Source of the DNA: Pseudanabaena yagii GIHE-NHR1
Lineage (GTDB): Bacteria; Cyanobacteriota; Cyanobacteriia; Pseudanabaenales; Pseudanabaenaceae
Direction: 5' to 3'
DNA: 64,000 nt
Assembly: GCF_012863495.1 (NCBI RefSeq)
Contig: NZ_JAAVJL010000001.1
Span: 682,001 to 746,000, forward strand
Below the pieces are notes generated by a model that saw nothing but the letters and a program-made list of their open reading frames with translations, did no database searches and was not told where the DNA came from. The position numbers were made by a program, and so were the translations under genes. Shown here in pieces: positions 41,849 through 50,820 of this stretch. Position 1 is the stretch's first letter; the number at the start of each line of letters is the position of its first letter.

Positions 41849-43342
41849 ATGACTAATCAAAATATCTTGGTGTGGTTCCGTAATGACTTGCGAATCCATG
41901 ACTGCGAAACTCTATATCGAGCATTCCAACAAGCTCAGCAAACGGGGGCAAATGTATTTCCCATTTATTGCTTTGATCCACGACACTTTGGCGAAACTTC
42001 CTTTGGCTTCCCCAAAACGGGAGCCTTTCGCTCCCAATTCTTAATCGAGAGTGTGGGAAATCTACGCGCAAACTTGCGATCGCTTAACTCCGATCTGATT
42101 ATCCGCATTGGCAAACCTGAAGATGTTTTACCCGAATTCATCCAGCAATGGGGAATTAGTTCAATCTACTACCATACTGAAATCACCTCAGAAGAAACAA
42201 CTGTAGAAACCAAGCTTAGCAAGATCTTAAAAAAGCAGAATATCGCTATCCACAGCTTTTGGGGAAGTACATTATTGCATCCTGAAGATCTACCCTTTGC
42301 GATCGCAAATCTTCCTGAACTCTTTACTAATTTCCGAAAACAGGTAGAACTTGATTTTACATTACTCCCAATCTTCCCTACCCCAAATAGTCTCAATCCT
42401 CTTCCTGATAATTTGGATGTTGGTGATATTCCGAACCTAGCCCACTTAGGACTATCTGAACCTCAGCCATGCGATCGCGCTGTTTTAAAATTTTGTGGTG
42501 GCGAATCTGCCGCAATCAAACGTCTAGAGCATTACTTTTGGCAAAGCGATCGCCTACAGGTCTATAAGCAAACCCGCAATGGGATGTTAAATGCTGATGA
42601 TTCCTCAAAGTTCTCGCCTTGGCTAGCTTTGGGCTGTCTCAGTCCTCGCTATATTTATGCTCAAGTCAAACAATATGAAAGCGATCGCCTTGCCAATGAC
42701 TCAACCTATTGGTTGATTTTTGAGCTGCTATGGCGAGACTATTTCCGCTTTGTGGCAGCAAAACATGGAAATAAGCTGTTCCATCGCGCAGGGCTACGTG
42801 GCATGGATCTCCCTTGGCGGCAAGATTGGGAGCGATTTGCACTATGGCAAACTGGACAAACGGGATTCCCTCTCGTCGATGCGAATATGCGCGAACTATC
42901 AGCTACAGGCTTTATGTCCAATCGCGGTCGTCAAAATGTGGCAAGTTTTCTCACTAAAAATCTTGGCATTGATTGGCGTATGGGAGCAGAATGGTTTGAA
43001 TCAATTCTAATTGATTATGATCCCTGTAGCAATTGGGGAAATTGGAACTATACCGCAGGGATTGGGAATGATGCGAGAGGCTTCCGTTTTTTCAATATCC
43101 ATAAACAATCTCAGGACTACGACCCGCATGGGGAATATGTCAAACATTGGCTACCAGAACTTGCCGCCTTACCAGCCAATAAAGTACATCAACCTTGGAA
43201 ACTTTTACCTATTGAGCAAAAACGCTTTCAGGTACGCCTTGGCGTTGATTACCCCAATCCTGTAGTGGATCTATTTGCCTCAGCTAAAGCCAATGAGCAA
43301 ATTTACATCGCCAATTACGACGGATCGCAATCTAAGGGATGA
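41849..43342 (+). CDS. cry: DASH-type cryptochrome / ssDNA photolyase
   Basis: 497 residues. Begins ILVWFRNDLRIHDCETLYRA, with the N-terminal antenna-binding Rossmann domain. The C-terminal FAD domain has GMLNADDSSKFSPWLALGCLSPR, ELLWRDYFRF, TGFPLVDANMREL, FMSNRGRQNVASFL, DPCSNWGNWNY and GIGNDARGFRFFN, all typical of CRY-DASH. The family repairs CPD lesions in single-stranded DNA using blue light and may signal. Length fits. A hairpin terminator overlaps the stop. Confidence 0.95.
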   Translation: MTNQNILVWFRNDLRIHDCETLYRAFQQAQQTGANVFPIYCFDPRHFGETSFGFPKTGAFRSQFLIESVGNLRANLRSLNSDLIIRIGKPEDVLPEFIQQWGISSIYYHTEITSEETTVETKLSKILKKQNIAIHSFWGSTLLHPEDLPFAIANLPELFTNFRKQVELDFTLLPIFPTPNSLNPLPDNLDVGDIPNLAHLGLSEPQPCDRAVLKFCGGESAAIKRLEHYFWQSDRLQVYKQTRNGMLNADDSSKFSPWLALGCLSPRYIYAQVKQYESDRLANDSTYWLIFELLWRDYFRFVAAKHGNKLFHRAGLRGMDLPWRQDWERFALWQTGQTGFPLVDANMRELSATGFMSNRGRQNVASFLTKNLGIDWRMGAEWFESILIDYDPCSNWGNWNYTAGIGNDARGFRFFNIHKQSQDYDPHGEYVKHWLPELAALPANKVHQPWKLLPIEQKRFQVRLGVDYPNPVVDLFASAKANEQIYIANYDGSQSKG

Positions 43343-43380
43343 GTGGCGGCGCTTGCGCCGCCACTCATCTCTGTTTTTTT
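43338..43380 (+). terminator. Rho-independent terminator of the cryptochrome gene
   Basis: Perfect 15-bp stem gatgagtggcggcgc with a 2-base loop, then tctctg and seven T. The stem sequence is the same as in the terminator at 9761-9799. Confidence 0.85.
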
Positions 43381-43402
43381 GATTTGCGATAAAATATATT
43401 TC

Positions 43403-44758
43403 ATGAATTTAGATGCCATTCTCCGCAATCGTTATCACATTCAGCAAACCCTTGGTAGTCAGCAAATTGGGGCGATCGCTTTATCAATTTATCTTGCGGA
43501 AAATTTGGAACTCCCTGTTACGCCTAAGCCGCTATGTGTGATTTATTGCTGGCAAATTACAGAACCGAATGAGCATGGATTTCAGCATGAGGCGATCGCC
43601 ACTAAGCTTTATGAAATTGGACAGAACTATACCCTTGCACCGAAGGTACAGGCTTTTTTTAATGACGATGATTATTACTGCGTAGTGCGTGAATATTTGG
43701 AAGGTTACGCCTATTTGGATGAATTTAATCAAGAATTTGGTGAGAAGTTTAAGCAAGTTGGGAATGATCCGAATTTATTAAAACCAGACCACAAAACTCC
43801 ACAGGATTCCGATATTTCTACACTCAAGGCTCTCCCGATCGCTAAATCATTGGTGAAGTCCATAGCCCAAATCCCCATTAAGCTCAATCGTCGTCAACTG
43901 CTGATCAATATTGGCTCAGCGATCGCAGGATTTAGCTTGGCGGTCTTTTTAGAAAGACTGAAACCACAGCCGAAACCAATTGTGATTGTGGAAAGTCCTC
44001 AAACTCCTGAACCACCAAGCGATCCCCTCAAGAGAGGCGATAAAGCCTTTCGCGATGATTTTGGTAATGGGCTTTATTTGGAAATGGTGCGAATTCCATC
44101 AGGGAAATTTATGCTCGGTGCACCACCTAATGAAATTGGCAAACGGGATAACGAAACACCATTAGTAGAAGTGCAAGTGGCTGCATTTTATATCGCCAAA
44201 TTTGCTGTTACTCAAGAGCAATGGGTAACGATTATCGGCAACAATCCTGCCCATTTCCGCGAAAGTTTGCAAGCGCCTATGGAAAATATTTCTTGGATCG
44301 AAGCACAGGATTTTTGTCGTCGGTTAACTGCGCGATCGCCCCATGCCTATGCTTACCGTCTACCCAGTGAGGCGGAATGGGAATATGCCTGTCGTGCTGG
44401 CACAAATACGGCTTACCATTTCGGTGATAGTCCTGCTCAACTCGCAGATTACGCATGGTTTGTCGATAACTCCAACAAGCGATCGCAACCGATTGGACAG
44501 AAAGTTCCTAATCCTTGGGGACTCTACGAAATGCACGGCGGCGTATGGGAATGGTGCGAGGATGCTTGGCACGATAATTTTAAGGGCACACCTGCGGATG
44601 GTTCAGCTTGGATTGAGGGAAATTCAGGCAGGCGCGTGCGGAAAGGCGGCTCATGGAGTAACGAGGCAAAATTATGTCGCTCAGCGAGTCGTGATTGGCA
44701 TTGGCAAGGCGATCGCTACAATGACATCGGCTTCCGTGTGGTCATTTCGGCAATATAA
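43403..44758 (+). CDS. Membrane-anchored FGE-sulfatase-domain protein with a kinase-like N-terminus
   Basis: 451 residues from the ATG at 43403; the frame extends to 43343 but through the terminator hairpin. Residues 1-115 (LRNRYHIQQTLGSQQIGAIAL, CVIYCWQ, YCVVREYLEGYAYLDEF) look like a degenerate N-lobe of cyanobacterial Ser/Thr kinases without catalytic residues. A membrane helix follows (QLLINIGSAIAGFSLAVFL), then a periplasmic FGE domain: LYLEMVRIPSGKFMLGAPPN, RLPSEAEWEYACRAGTN, PWGLYEMHGGVWEWCEDAW, RKGGSWSNEAKLCRSASRDW. Partner and substrate unknown. Confidence 0.82.
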   Translation: MNLDAILRNRYHIQQTLGSQQIGAIALSIYLAENLELPVTPKPLCVIYCWQITEPNEHGFQHEAIATKLYEIGQNYTLAPKVQAFFNDDDYYCVVREYLEGYAYLDEFNQEFGEKFKQVGNDPNLLKPDHKTPQDSDISTLKALPIAKSLVKSIAQIPIKLNRRQLLINIGSAIAGFSLAVFLERLKPQPKPIVIVESPQTPEPPSDPLKRGDKAFRDDFGNGLYLEMVRIPSGKFMLGAPPNEIGKRDNETPLVEVQVAAFYIAKFAVTQEQWVTIIGNNPAHFRESLQAPMENISWIEAQDFCRRLTARSPHAYAYRLPSEAEWEYACRAGTNTAYHFGDSPAQLADYAWFVDNSNKRSQPIGQKVPNPWGLYEMHGGVWEWCEDAWHDNFKGTPADGSAWIEGNSGRRVRKGGSWSNEAKLCRSASRDWHWQGDRYNDIGFRVVISAI

Positions 44759-44809
44759 AAGATAATATTAACCTTGCAGCCGTTTAATGCCAATTGTTTA
44801 ATCCCAATT

Positions 44810-45595
44810 ATGAATGCCAGTCAATCTGCTGATCTAAGCGATCGCCAAATTTCCCAAAACCTGATCCTTGAAGCCCGTAATGTTGTGGCAGGCTATGTGG
44901 AAGGCGTAGATATTTTGCAAGGGGCAAATCTATCGGTCTATGAAGGCGAACTGGTCACGGTGATTGGCTCCAACGGTGCAGGGAAATCCACCTTTGCCAA
45001 AGCCATATTTGGGCTAGTGCCAGTGCGATCTGGGGAAATATTATTTGGCGATCGCAACTTAATTGGTCTGAAGCCAGAGCAAATTGTGCGCCTAGGGATT
45101 AGCTATGTCCCCCAAATTGCTAATGTGTTTCCGTCGCTGAGTATTTCCGACAATTTAGATATGGGGGCTTACACCCGTGATGGCAATATCAAGGATCTCA
45201 AGGACAAAATTTATGAAACATTTCCAGTATTAGCGAAGCGGCGCAATCAAAGAGCGGGCACATTGTCAGGTGGGGAAAGGCAAATGTTGGCGATGGGGCG
45301 AGCGATGATGCTAGAACCAAAGCTATTGATTTTGGATGAACCCTCGGCAGCCTTATCACCCATCTTGGTACAGGACATTTTTAATTTGATCCAAAAGATC
45401 AATCAAACGGGGACATCAATTATTTTGGTGGAGCAGAATGCCCGTAAGGCTCTAGCGATCGCGGATCGGGGTTATGTGATGCACTTGGGCAAAGATGAAT
45501 TTACAGGCAAGGGAACTGATTTACTAAACGATCCTGAAGTTGCCGAACTGTATTTAGGTATGGGTAATTTCGGAAAACCTGCCCCTGAGTCCTAA
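44810..45595 (+). CDS. Branched-chain amino acid type ABC ATPase (LivF/NatE-like)
   Basis: 261 residues from the ATG at 44810. Walker A GSNGAGKST, Q-loop SYVPQIANVFPSLSISDNLDMGA, signature LSGGERQMLAMGRAMM, Walker B LLILDEPSAALSP and switch LVEQNARKAL fit the LivF class that energises uptake of branched-chain or hydrophobic amino acids (NatE in cyanobacteria). The neighbouring LivG, permeases and binding protein are absent. A T-rich gap before the gene gives no clear promoter. Confidence 0.9.
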   Translation: MNASQSADLSDRQISQNLILEARNVVAGYVEGVDILQGANLSVYEGELVTVIGSNGAGKSTFAKAIFGLVPVRSGEILFGDRNLIGLKPEQIVRLGISYVPQIANVFPSLSISDNLDMGAYTRDGNIKDLKDKIYETFPVLAKRRNQRAGTLSGGERQMLAMGRAMMLEPKLLILDEPSAALSPILVQDIFNLIQKINQTGTSIILVEQNARKALAIADRGYVMHLGKDEFTGKGTDLLNDPEVAELYLGMGNFGKPAPES

Positions 45596-45713
45596 TTCTC
45601 AAATGAGTCTGGGAACACATTGAAATCGTCAATCTTCTCGATAAACTAGTAATAGTAATGTGTCAAGTCCCACTATTACGATCAAACTAAGGCTTTTTTT
45701 GTAGAGGAATTTA

Positions 45714-47231
45714 ATGGCGGTGACAGATATCAAGCTTTCGCTGGATGAACTAACCAAGGCTCAAGCAGGGTTGCTCCAGTTAGGGTTATACGATGGCGAA
45801 GTAGATGGCATCTATGGCAAGTTAACCGAAGCTGCATTTGTGCAGTTTGCCAATGCCCTCAGTATCGACACCATTTTAGATGCCAATTCCCAAGCAATTA
45901 CCAATAGCCTGTTGCAAATTCCTGCGGTAGTCCGACATTTGCTAGAAATTTTAGGACAGGGCGATCGCCTCTTACAAAAATTTACCAACTCCCAGCGCAT
46001 TTTCGTCAATATGGGGCAAGCCGATTCCAATCACCTTGGCTTTCTCGATCGCGGTGTGACGGGCTGTGCGGCGGGATCGATGAAAAGCCTACCCAATCGC
46101 AACTTTGCCCCATCGCCTTTATTAGGTCATATTCCTGCCTATTCTACCCGTCTCTCTACTTTGCCTGATGGGGTCAATGTCGTTTCCTATGGCGAAATTG
46201 CGATGTTGGCGGGAACTCAGATTAGGGTGCGCTTTCGCCCCTATCCTAACCTTGGACAAATCCCGAATATCGAAAATATTGGGTTAGAGTTTCTCCATGA
46301 AAGCATTCAAGAGGCATGTATCTGCATTGGTAGTGTCGTCAATGGTCAGATGCTTGCCCGTTGGATCGGCAAAAATCCTCTCAGAAATTCCCAGTTTTGG
46401 AGTTCGACCAAGATCTTGCCCCTGCTATATACCATTTGTAAGGCAAACCAAGCCGAACCCAATCAGGCGATCTCAAACTGTGCGGTCACTGATCCGAGTA
46501 GCAAGCAACAAACACGTTCTTTCTCAGAACTAGCGCAGCGTATTTGTAACTATGTTGATTCGGAGGGGATGACCTCTAACTCTTTAGCTGCCATGTTTAA
46601 GCAATTTGCAACTCCTCTAGAATTACAAAACTGGTTAATATCCCTTACAGGCAATAATCAACTCTCTTTTCAAGGTCGTTATGGCGAAAAGCCCTATATT
46701 GAGCAGCCCGTACTACTAGATGTTGTCGGTAACAGCATAATTCCACCCACTAAGGAACCGCATCGGGGTGATAATTTAATTTCGGCATACGATCTAACTA
46801 GAGTTATGTCTTTAGTGTCATGGCATCGCCATATTCCGCCAACCAATCGCTTACCCTATGCTCAATGGCATAGCCTCAGTAATTTAATCAATGCGATGGG
46901 GCAAGATACGGCAAGATATGTGGATGCGGCGATCGCCGCTTTGGGATTGCAATATTTTATTGGCGATCCCGTCGTGATCTCGAAAATGGGATTTGGCTAT
47001 AGCGATCAACGGAAACGCTCAGAACTGACCTATACTGCCTGTATTCAATTTGTAGATCGCCTTGCGACATCCCACGATCAGCCCTTACCAAAGTTTCGTT
47101 CCGTGAATATGACCCTCAGGGCAGCCCTTGATCTCAAAGATCCCGATCGCGAAGCTTTAGAAATTGATTCCCGCATGGCTGCTACAGTTACGGAAATTTT
47201 GCGTAGGATTGTAACGGAAGAGCTAATCTAG
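45714..47231 (+). CDS. Peptidoglycan-binding-domain protein of unknown function
   Basis: 505 residues preceded by gaggaat. Residues 10-60 (LDELTKAQAGLLQLGLYDGEVDGIYGKLTEAAFVQFA) are a PG_binding_1 repeat. The rest, in two parts (70-300 and 330-505; SWHRHIPPTNRLPYAQWHS, GFGYSDQRKRSELTYTACIQF), matches nothing I recognise. There is no signal peptide, so if it binds peptidoglycan its export route is unclear. Confidence 0.6.
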   Translation: MAVTDIKLSLDELTKAQAGLLQLGLYDGEVDGIYGKLTEAAFVQFANALSIDTILDANSQAITNSLLQIPAVVRHLLEILGQGDRLLQKFTNSQRIFVNMGQADSNHLGFLDRGVTGCAAGSMKSLPNRNFAPSPLLGHIPAYSTRLSTLPDGVNVVSYGEIAMLAGTQIRVRFRPYPNLGQIPNIENIGLEFLHESIQEACICIGSVVNGQMLARWIGKNPLRNSQFWSSTKILPLLYTICKANQAEPNQAISNCAVTDPSSKQQTRSFSELAQRICNYVDSEGMTSNSLAAMFKQFATPLELQNWLISLTGNNQLSFQGRYGEKPYIEQPVLLDVVGNSIIPPTKEPHRGDNLISAYDLTRVMSLVSWHRHIPPTNRLPYAQWHSLSNLINAMGQDTARYVDAAIAALGLQYFIGDPVVISKMGFGYSDQRKRSELTYTACIQFVDRLATSHDQPLPKFRSVNMTLRAALDLKDPDREALEIDSRMAATVTEILRRIVTEELI

Positions 47232-47289
47232 GAATCATCGTGAGTTTAATTTTGTCTAAAGCAAAATCAAGGCGGAATGAGAATACACA

Positions 47290-48066
47290 ATGCAAAAAAA
47301 ACGTCCTTTATCTGCTGTAGGTCTATGGTGGCGCTGGGTACTTGCAACCTTTGTCGGTACTGCGATCGGTAATATTTTAGGGATACCCGCTTGCATTGTA
47401 GGAGTCCTTTACCTAAGCGATCGCCTCATCGATTTAAAAATTTGTCATACAGGCTTTGGCAGTCTTACCTGTCCCGTTACAACTGGCATTGTCAGTGGTT
47501 CTCTGGTTGTCGGTGCATTTGTAGGCTTAATGCAATATTTGGTTTTGCGCCGTTTTCTGCGATCGCCTGCATGGTGGATTATGGCAAGTACCTTCGGTTG
47601 GTCTTGGATTGGCTTTGCGGCAACGAGTTTAGCCCATACTGCCCAATTTGGATTTGTGATCAGTGCCGATGGGTCTTTCGCTGAGAGTAATATCATTGAT
47701 CGCCTTCCCGTATTAGTCACTAATTCCCTATGGTTAGTTGCAGCAGGGCTTTTATTAGGGATTTTACAATGGCTGATTCTTTGGAATGGTATAGGTAATA
47801 CAGTCCCTAAGCGACGATTATTTTGGTGGATTGTCGTGAATGTCGCTTTAGTCTTCTTTAGCGCAATCGCCATTATGTTAATTTTTCGAGGCATGGGCAG
47901 TTTGAGAGGGATTCTCTGGTTTTTCCTAGGATTTACCCCTTTTTATGCCACGATTACAGGAGCAACCCTTGCAAAAATGCGTTTACATCGCCAAGCTAAA
48001 GTAGAGGCAGCCCCACCTGCTCTCACTTTAAATAATGAAAGTAATGAGATTTCGGAATCATTGTAG
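47290..48066 (+). CDS. Integral membrane protein, unknown
   Basis: 258 residues with about seven hydrophobic segments (WVLATFVGTAIGNILGIPACIVG, IVSGSLVVGAFVGLMQYLV, WWIMASTFGWSWIGFAATSL, LWLVAAGLLLGILQWLIL, WWIVVNVALVFFSAIAIMLI, ILWFFLGFTPFYATITGATL) and a soluble Ala/Asn-rich tail. The repeated GxxxGxxQxxxL pattern (VGLMQYLVLRR; LGILQWLILWN) suggests an internal duplication. No family recognised. It lies eight bases upstream of the alpha/beta hydrolase. Confidence 0.7.
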   Translation: MQKKRPLSAVGLWWRWVLATFVGTAIGNILGIPACIVGVLYLSDRLIDLKICHTGFGSLTCPVTTGIVSGSLVVGAFVGLMQYLVLRRFLRSPAWWIMASTFGWSWIGFAATSLAHTAQFGFVISADGSFAESNIIDRLPVLVTNSLWLVAAGLLLGILQWLILWNGIGNTVPKRRLFWWIVVNVALVFFSAIAIMLIFRGMGSLRGILWFFLGFTPFYATITGATLAKMRLHRQAKVEAAPPALTLNNESNEISESL

Positions 48067-48073
48067 ATAGTTA

Positions 48074-48982
48074 ATGTCCAATTTACCCCCTGAAGTGATC
48101 CCACTGCGATCGCAACTTACAGAAGCGACTTCGATCGCCCTTGCTGACCAAATCCAATTTTGCTTAGTCTCAACCTCCTTTACAAGTGAAGTGATTTTGA
48201 CGAGCTATGTTTGTGATGGTCAGCCAAGAGATGATCGAGCGCCTATTTTGCTATTGCATGGTTTTGATAGCTCTCTATTTGAGTTTCGCCGCCTCATTCC
48301 AATGCTTGCGCCAACACATCAAACCTTTGCGATGGATTTATTTGGCTTTGGCTTAACCGAGCGCCTTGTCGATGGTCAAGTAAGCCCTGAAACGATCAAA
48401 GACCATCTCTATTATTTCTGGAAAACGGCGATCGCTAAGCCGATCATTCTCGTGGGCGCGTCGATGGGTGGAGCTGCCGCCATTGACTTTGCGCTCACCT
48501 ATCCTGAAGTTGTCAAGAAGCTAGTTCTCATCGGTAGTGCAGGAATGCGAAAGGGAACTGCCGCAGGTAAGTTCCTTGTACCACCCTTAGATCGGATGGC
48601 AACCGATTTTCTCCGAAGTCCCAAAGTTCGGCGAGAAGTGAGTCTCAAAGCCTATGCTGATCCTAGTTTTGTCACTAGTGATGCTGAGGTATGCGCCGCA
48701 CTCCATTTAGCAATGCCACGCTGGAATGAATCGCTAATCTCCTTTACTAAGAGTGGCGGCTATGGTTCCTATGCTGAGCAGTTAGCCTATTTACAGCAAG
48801 AAACGCTGATTCTCTGGGGCGATTGCGATCGCATTCTCGGCACAAAAGACGCAGCAAAGTTCCAATCCATCATTCCCAATAACAAGCTAGTTTGGATTGA
48901 TAATAGCGGTCACGTTCCCCATTTAGAACGTCCCACTATTACCTCCCAAGCCATCCTCAACTTTTTAGAACAAGGGGCTTAG
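48074..48982 (+). CDS. Alpha/beta hydrolase
   Basis: 302 residues. LLLHGFDSSLFEFRRLIPML (oxyanion hole), nucleophile elbow GASMGGAAA (Ser), Asp in LILWGDCDRI and His in SGHVPHLERP complete the triad. Resembles epoxide-hydrolase/lipase-type cyanobacterial alpha/beta hydrolases; substrate unknown. It starts eight bases after the membrane protein gene, so they are probably co-transcribed. Confidence 0.88.
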   Translation: MSNLPPEVIPLRSQLTEATSIALADQIQFCLVSTSFTSEVILTSYVCDGQPRDDRAPILLLHGFDSSLFEFRRLIPMLAPTHQTFAMDLFGFGLTERLVDGQVSPETIKDHLYYFWKTAIAKPIILVGASMGGAAAIDFALTYPEVVKKLVLIGSAGMRKGTAAGKFLVPPLDRMATDFLRSPKVRREVSLKAYADPSFVTSDAEVCAALHLAMPRWNESLISFTKSGGYGSYAEQLAYLQQETLILWGDCDRILGTKDAAKFQSIIPNNKLVWIDNSGHVPHLERPTITSQAILNFLEQGA

Positions 48983-48984
48983 GC

Positions 48985-49087
48985 TCTTGCAGCTAAAAAA
49001 TGTCTCACCAAAGTTATCTAGCTTCGACTTCGCTCAGCTAACGTTGGCTGAGCGGAGTCGAAGCCACAGGTACTTTAATTAATAGCA
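48985..49087 (-). repeat. MITE-like element, full copy (inverted)
   Basis: About 100 bp. On the minus strand it reads ttgctattaattaaagtacc, then the 44-bp palindrome (49021-49064), then gctagat...gacattttttagc...gcaagagcc. It closely matches 61436-61535, and 57285-57395 is a more diverged copy. Confidence 0.8.
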
Positions 49088-49137
49088 AGTCTCTTAAGCC
49101 CCTTGCTTCAGTTCACGACACCGATCACATAACAATA

Positions 49138-49659
49138 ATGAACAATCAACCCCAAGTCAGCATCATCATGGGTAGTGATTCCGACCTACCCACTATGCAA
49201 GGCGCGATCGCCATTTGCCAACAGTTTAATATTCGCCACGAAGTCGCAATTATCTCCGCCCATCGCACACCAGAACGGATGGTGGAATTTGCCAAAACTG
49301 CCCATACTCGCGGTATTCGGGTAATTATTGCAGGTGCAGGTGGAGCCGCCCATTTACCAGGGATGGTTGCCGCGTTATCACCTTTGCCCGTAATTGGCGT
49401 ACCCGTTACTACTCGTCAATTGAGTGGCGTAGATTCCCTCTATTCGATCGTGCAGATGCCCAAGGGAATTCCTGTGGCAACTGTGGCGATCGGTAATGCC
49501 GATAATGCGGGACTACTAGCCGTCCAAATCCTAGCTAGTCATAATCCTGAACTGCTCGAACAGGTGATTGCCTATCGCACATCCCTCAAAGATATGGTGA
49601 TGGAAAAGCAAGAGAAATTAGAGTCGCTGGGTAGCGAAAAATATTTACAGCAAATGTAA
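49138..49659 (+). CDS. purE: N5-carboxyaminoimidazole ribonucleotide mutase
   Basis: 173 residues, normal for class I PurE. GSDSDLPTM and EVAIISAHRTPERM are the nucleotide and active-site motifs; AGAGGAAHLPGMVAAL and PVIGVP follow. It converts N5-CAIR to CAIR in purine synthesis together with PurK, not in view. Its stop overlaps the start of the next gene by one base. Confidence 0.97.
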   Translation: MNNQPQVSIIMGSDSDLPTMQGAIAICQQFNIRHEVAIISAHRTPERMVEFAKTAHTRGIRVIIAGAGGAAHLPGMVAALSPLPVIGVPVTTRQLSGVDSLYSIVQMPKGIPVATVAIGNADNAGLLAVQILASHNPELLEQVIAYRTSLKDMVMEKQEKLESLGSEKYLQQM

Positions 49660-50225
49660 TGGATAATGGTTGGCTTCAACTTTTGGGAGGAATCACATTT
49701 TTGATTCTATACCTCATCTTCTCAGCTAAGACAGAAATGGGAACTAAGTTGTTTATGAACCGATTTATGAATCAAGACAGCGATCGCCTAGCAGAAATTA
49801 CCAACTTCCTGCAAATTTCAGACAAACTCGCTACGGCAGGACAGCCAACTGTCCAGCAGTTGCGAGCAATTGCTGATGCTGGTTACGAAACCGTGATTAA
49901 TCTGGCGCTACCGACTTCTGACGGTGCGATCGCCAATGAAGACCAACTAGTGCAATCCTTGGGGATGGAATATATTGCCATTCCTGTGAATTGGGAAAGT
50001 CCCACGATGGCAGATTTAGATGAATTCCTACAGGCAATGGAACAACGCCAAAATCAAAAAATCTTTGTCCATTGTGCTAAGAATATGCGCGTTTCTGCCT
50101 TTATCTATCTCTATCGCCGCCTGCACTTAAATTGTGAACATGAACAGGCGATCGGTGATTTACATAAAATCTGGAAACCCAATGAGACTTGGCAAAATTT
50201 CATTGATACAAAACTCACCTTGTGA
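49659..50225 (+). CDS. Phosphatase-like protein with an N-terminal membrane helix
   Basis: 188 residues. A membrane helix (LQLLGGITFLILYLIFS) is followed by ITNFLQISDKLATAGQPTVQQLRAIADAGYETVINLAL, typical of the DSP-PTPase/BLH family. The loop reads FVHCAKNMRVSAF: Cys and Arg are separated by four residues, not the five of the HCx5R phosphatase signature. Similar loops occur in this family, so activity is uncertain. The ATG overlaps the purE stop; an internal ATG at 49737 would give a soluble form. Confidence 0.75.
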   Translation: MDNGWLQLLGGITFLILYLIFSAKTEMGTKLFMNRFMNQDSDRLAEITNFLQISDKLATAGQPTVQQLRAIADAGYETVINLALPTSDGAIANEDQLVQSLGMEYIAIPVNWESPTMADLDEFLQAMEQRQNQKIFVHCAKNMRVSAFIYLYRRLHLNCEHEQAIGDLHKIWKPNETWQNFIDTKLTL

Positions 50226-50233
50226 GTTCTGTA

Positions 50234-50704
50234 TCAACTAGGATCGCAGCGTATTTCAATCAGAAATCCATCGGGGTCATAGAAATAAATACCTCTACCA
50301 GTGGGACGAGTAACAGGTTCACCCTCGATTTGGACTTGGTGCGATCGCAATACTGCCACCGCTTGCTCAAACAACTCAGGTGCAATATCAAAGGCGAGAT
50401 GATTAGCACGAGTAAATTGTCGCTGTGGATCGGGATCGGGCGGCGTAAGTTCTGGTTCCCAAAATAAATCGAGAATCGTGCCATCGGGAGTTCTAAAATT
50501 CGCCACTTTGCCTGCTGCGACTAAATCGATCAGCGTACTGGGAACCTCATCCCCAACAAGTTTATGCAGTCCCAAAATATTGCCATAAAAATCACAGGAA
50601 GCCTGCATATCCCGCACATTCAAAGCAATGTGATGCACTCTTCGTAAAGCACCCTGCGCGATCGCAGGGTGCGTAGATGGCATAGTTGAACTATTAGATG
50701 GCAT
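50234..50704 (-). CDS. VOC-superfamily (glyoxalase/dioxygenase) protein
   Basis: 156 residues. RRVHHIALNVRDMQASCDFYGNILG begins the first betaalpha-beta-beta-beta unit with a metal His; RANHLAFDIAP (His) and YFYDPDGFLIEIRC (Glu) begin and end the second. VOC enzymes bind a divalent metal through these residues. Substrate unknown. The first 18 residues (MPSNSSTMPSTHPAIAQG) may not be translated; the ATG at 50683 is an alternative. The gene is convergent with the phosphatase-like gene, eight bases apart. Confidence 0.88.
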   Translation of the reverse strand: MPSNSSTMPSTHPAIAQGALRRVHHIALNVRDMQASCDFYGNILGLHKLVGDEVPSTLIDLVAAGKVANFRTPDGTILDLFWEPELTPPDPDPQRQFTRANHLAFDIAPELFEQAVAVLRSHQVQIEGEPVTRPTGRGIYFYDPDGFLIEIRCDPS

Positions 50705-50762
50705 GGGATTTAGCTCTAGCTAGGTTGACCAATAGGTAGCGATATTACACTTGAAGTAGTAA

Positions 50763-50811
50763 AGAGAAATTTTTGAAAGCGCGGCGAAGCCGCGCTTTCA
50801 AAAATTTCTCT
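50763..50811. terminator. 23-bp perfect hairpin
   Basis: Arms agagaaatttttgaaagcgc... (50763-50785) and complement (50789-50811), loop gaa. It shares aatttttgaaag with the ruvC hairpin at 35501. It terminates trmN6 on the minus strand. Confidence 0.75.
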
Positions 50812-50820
50812 GGCTTTTAC

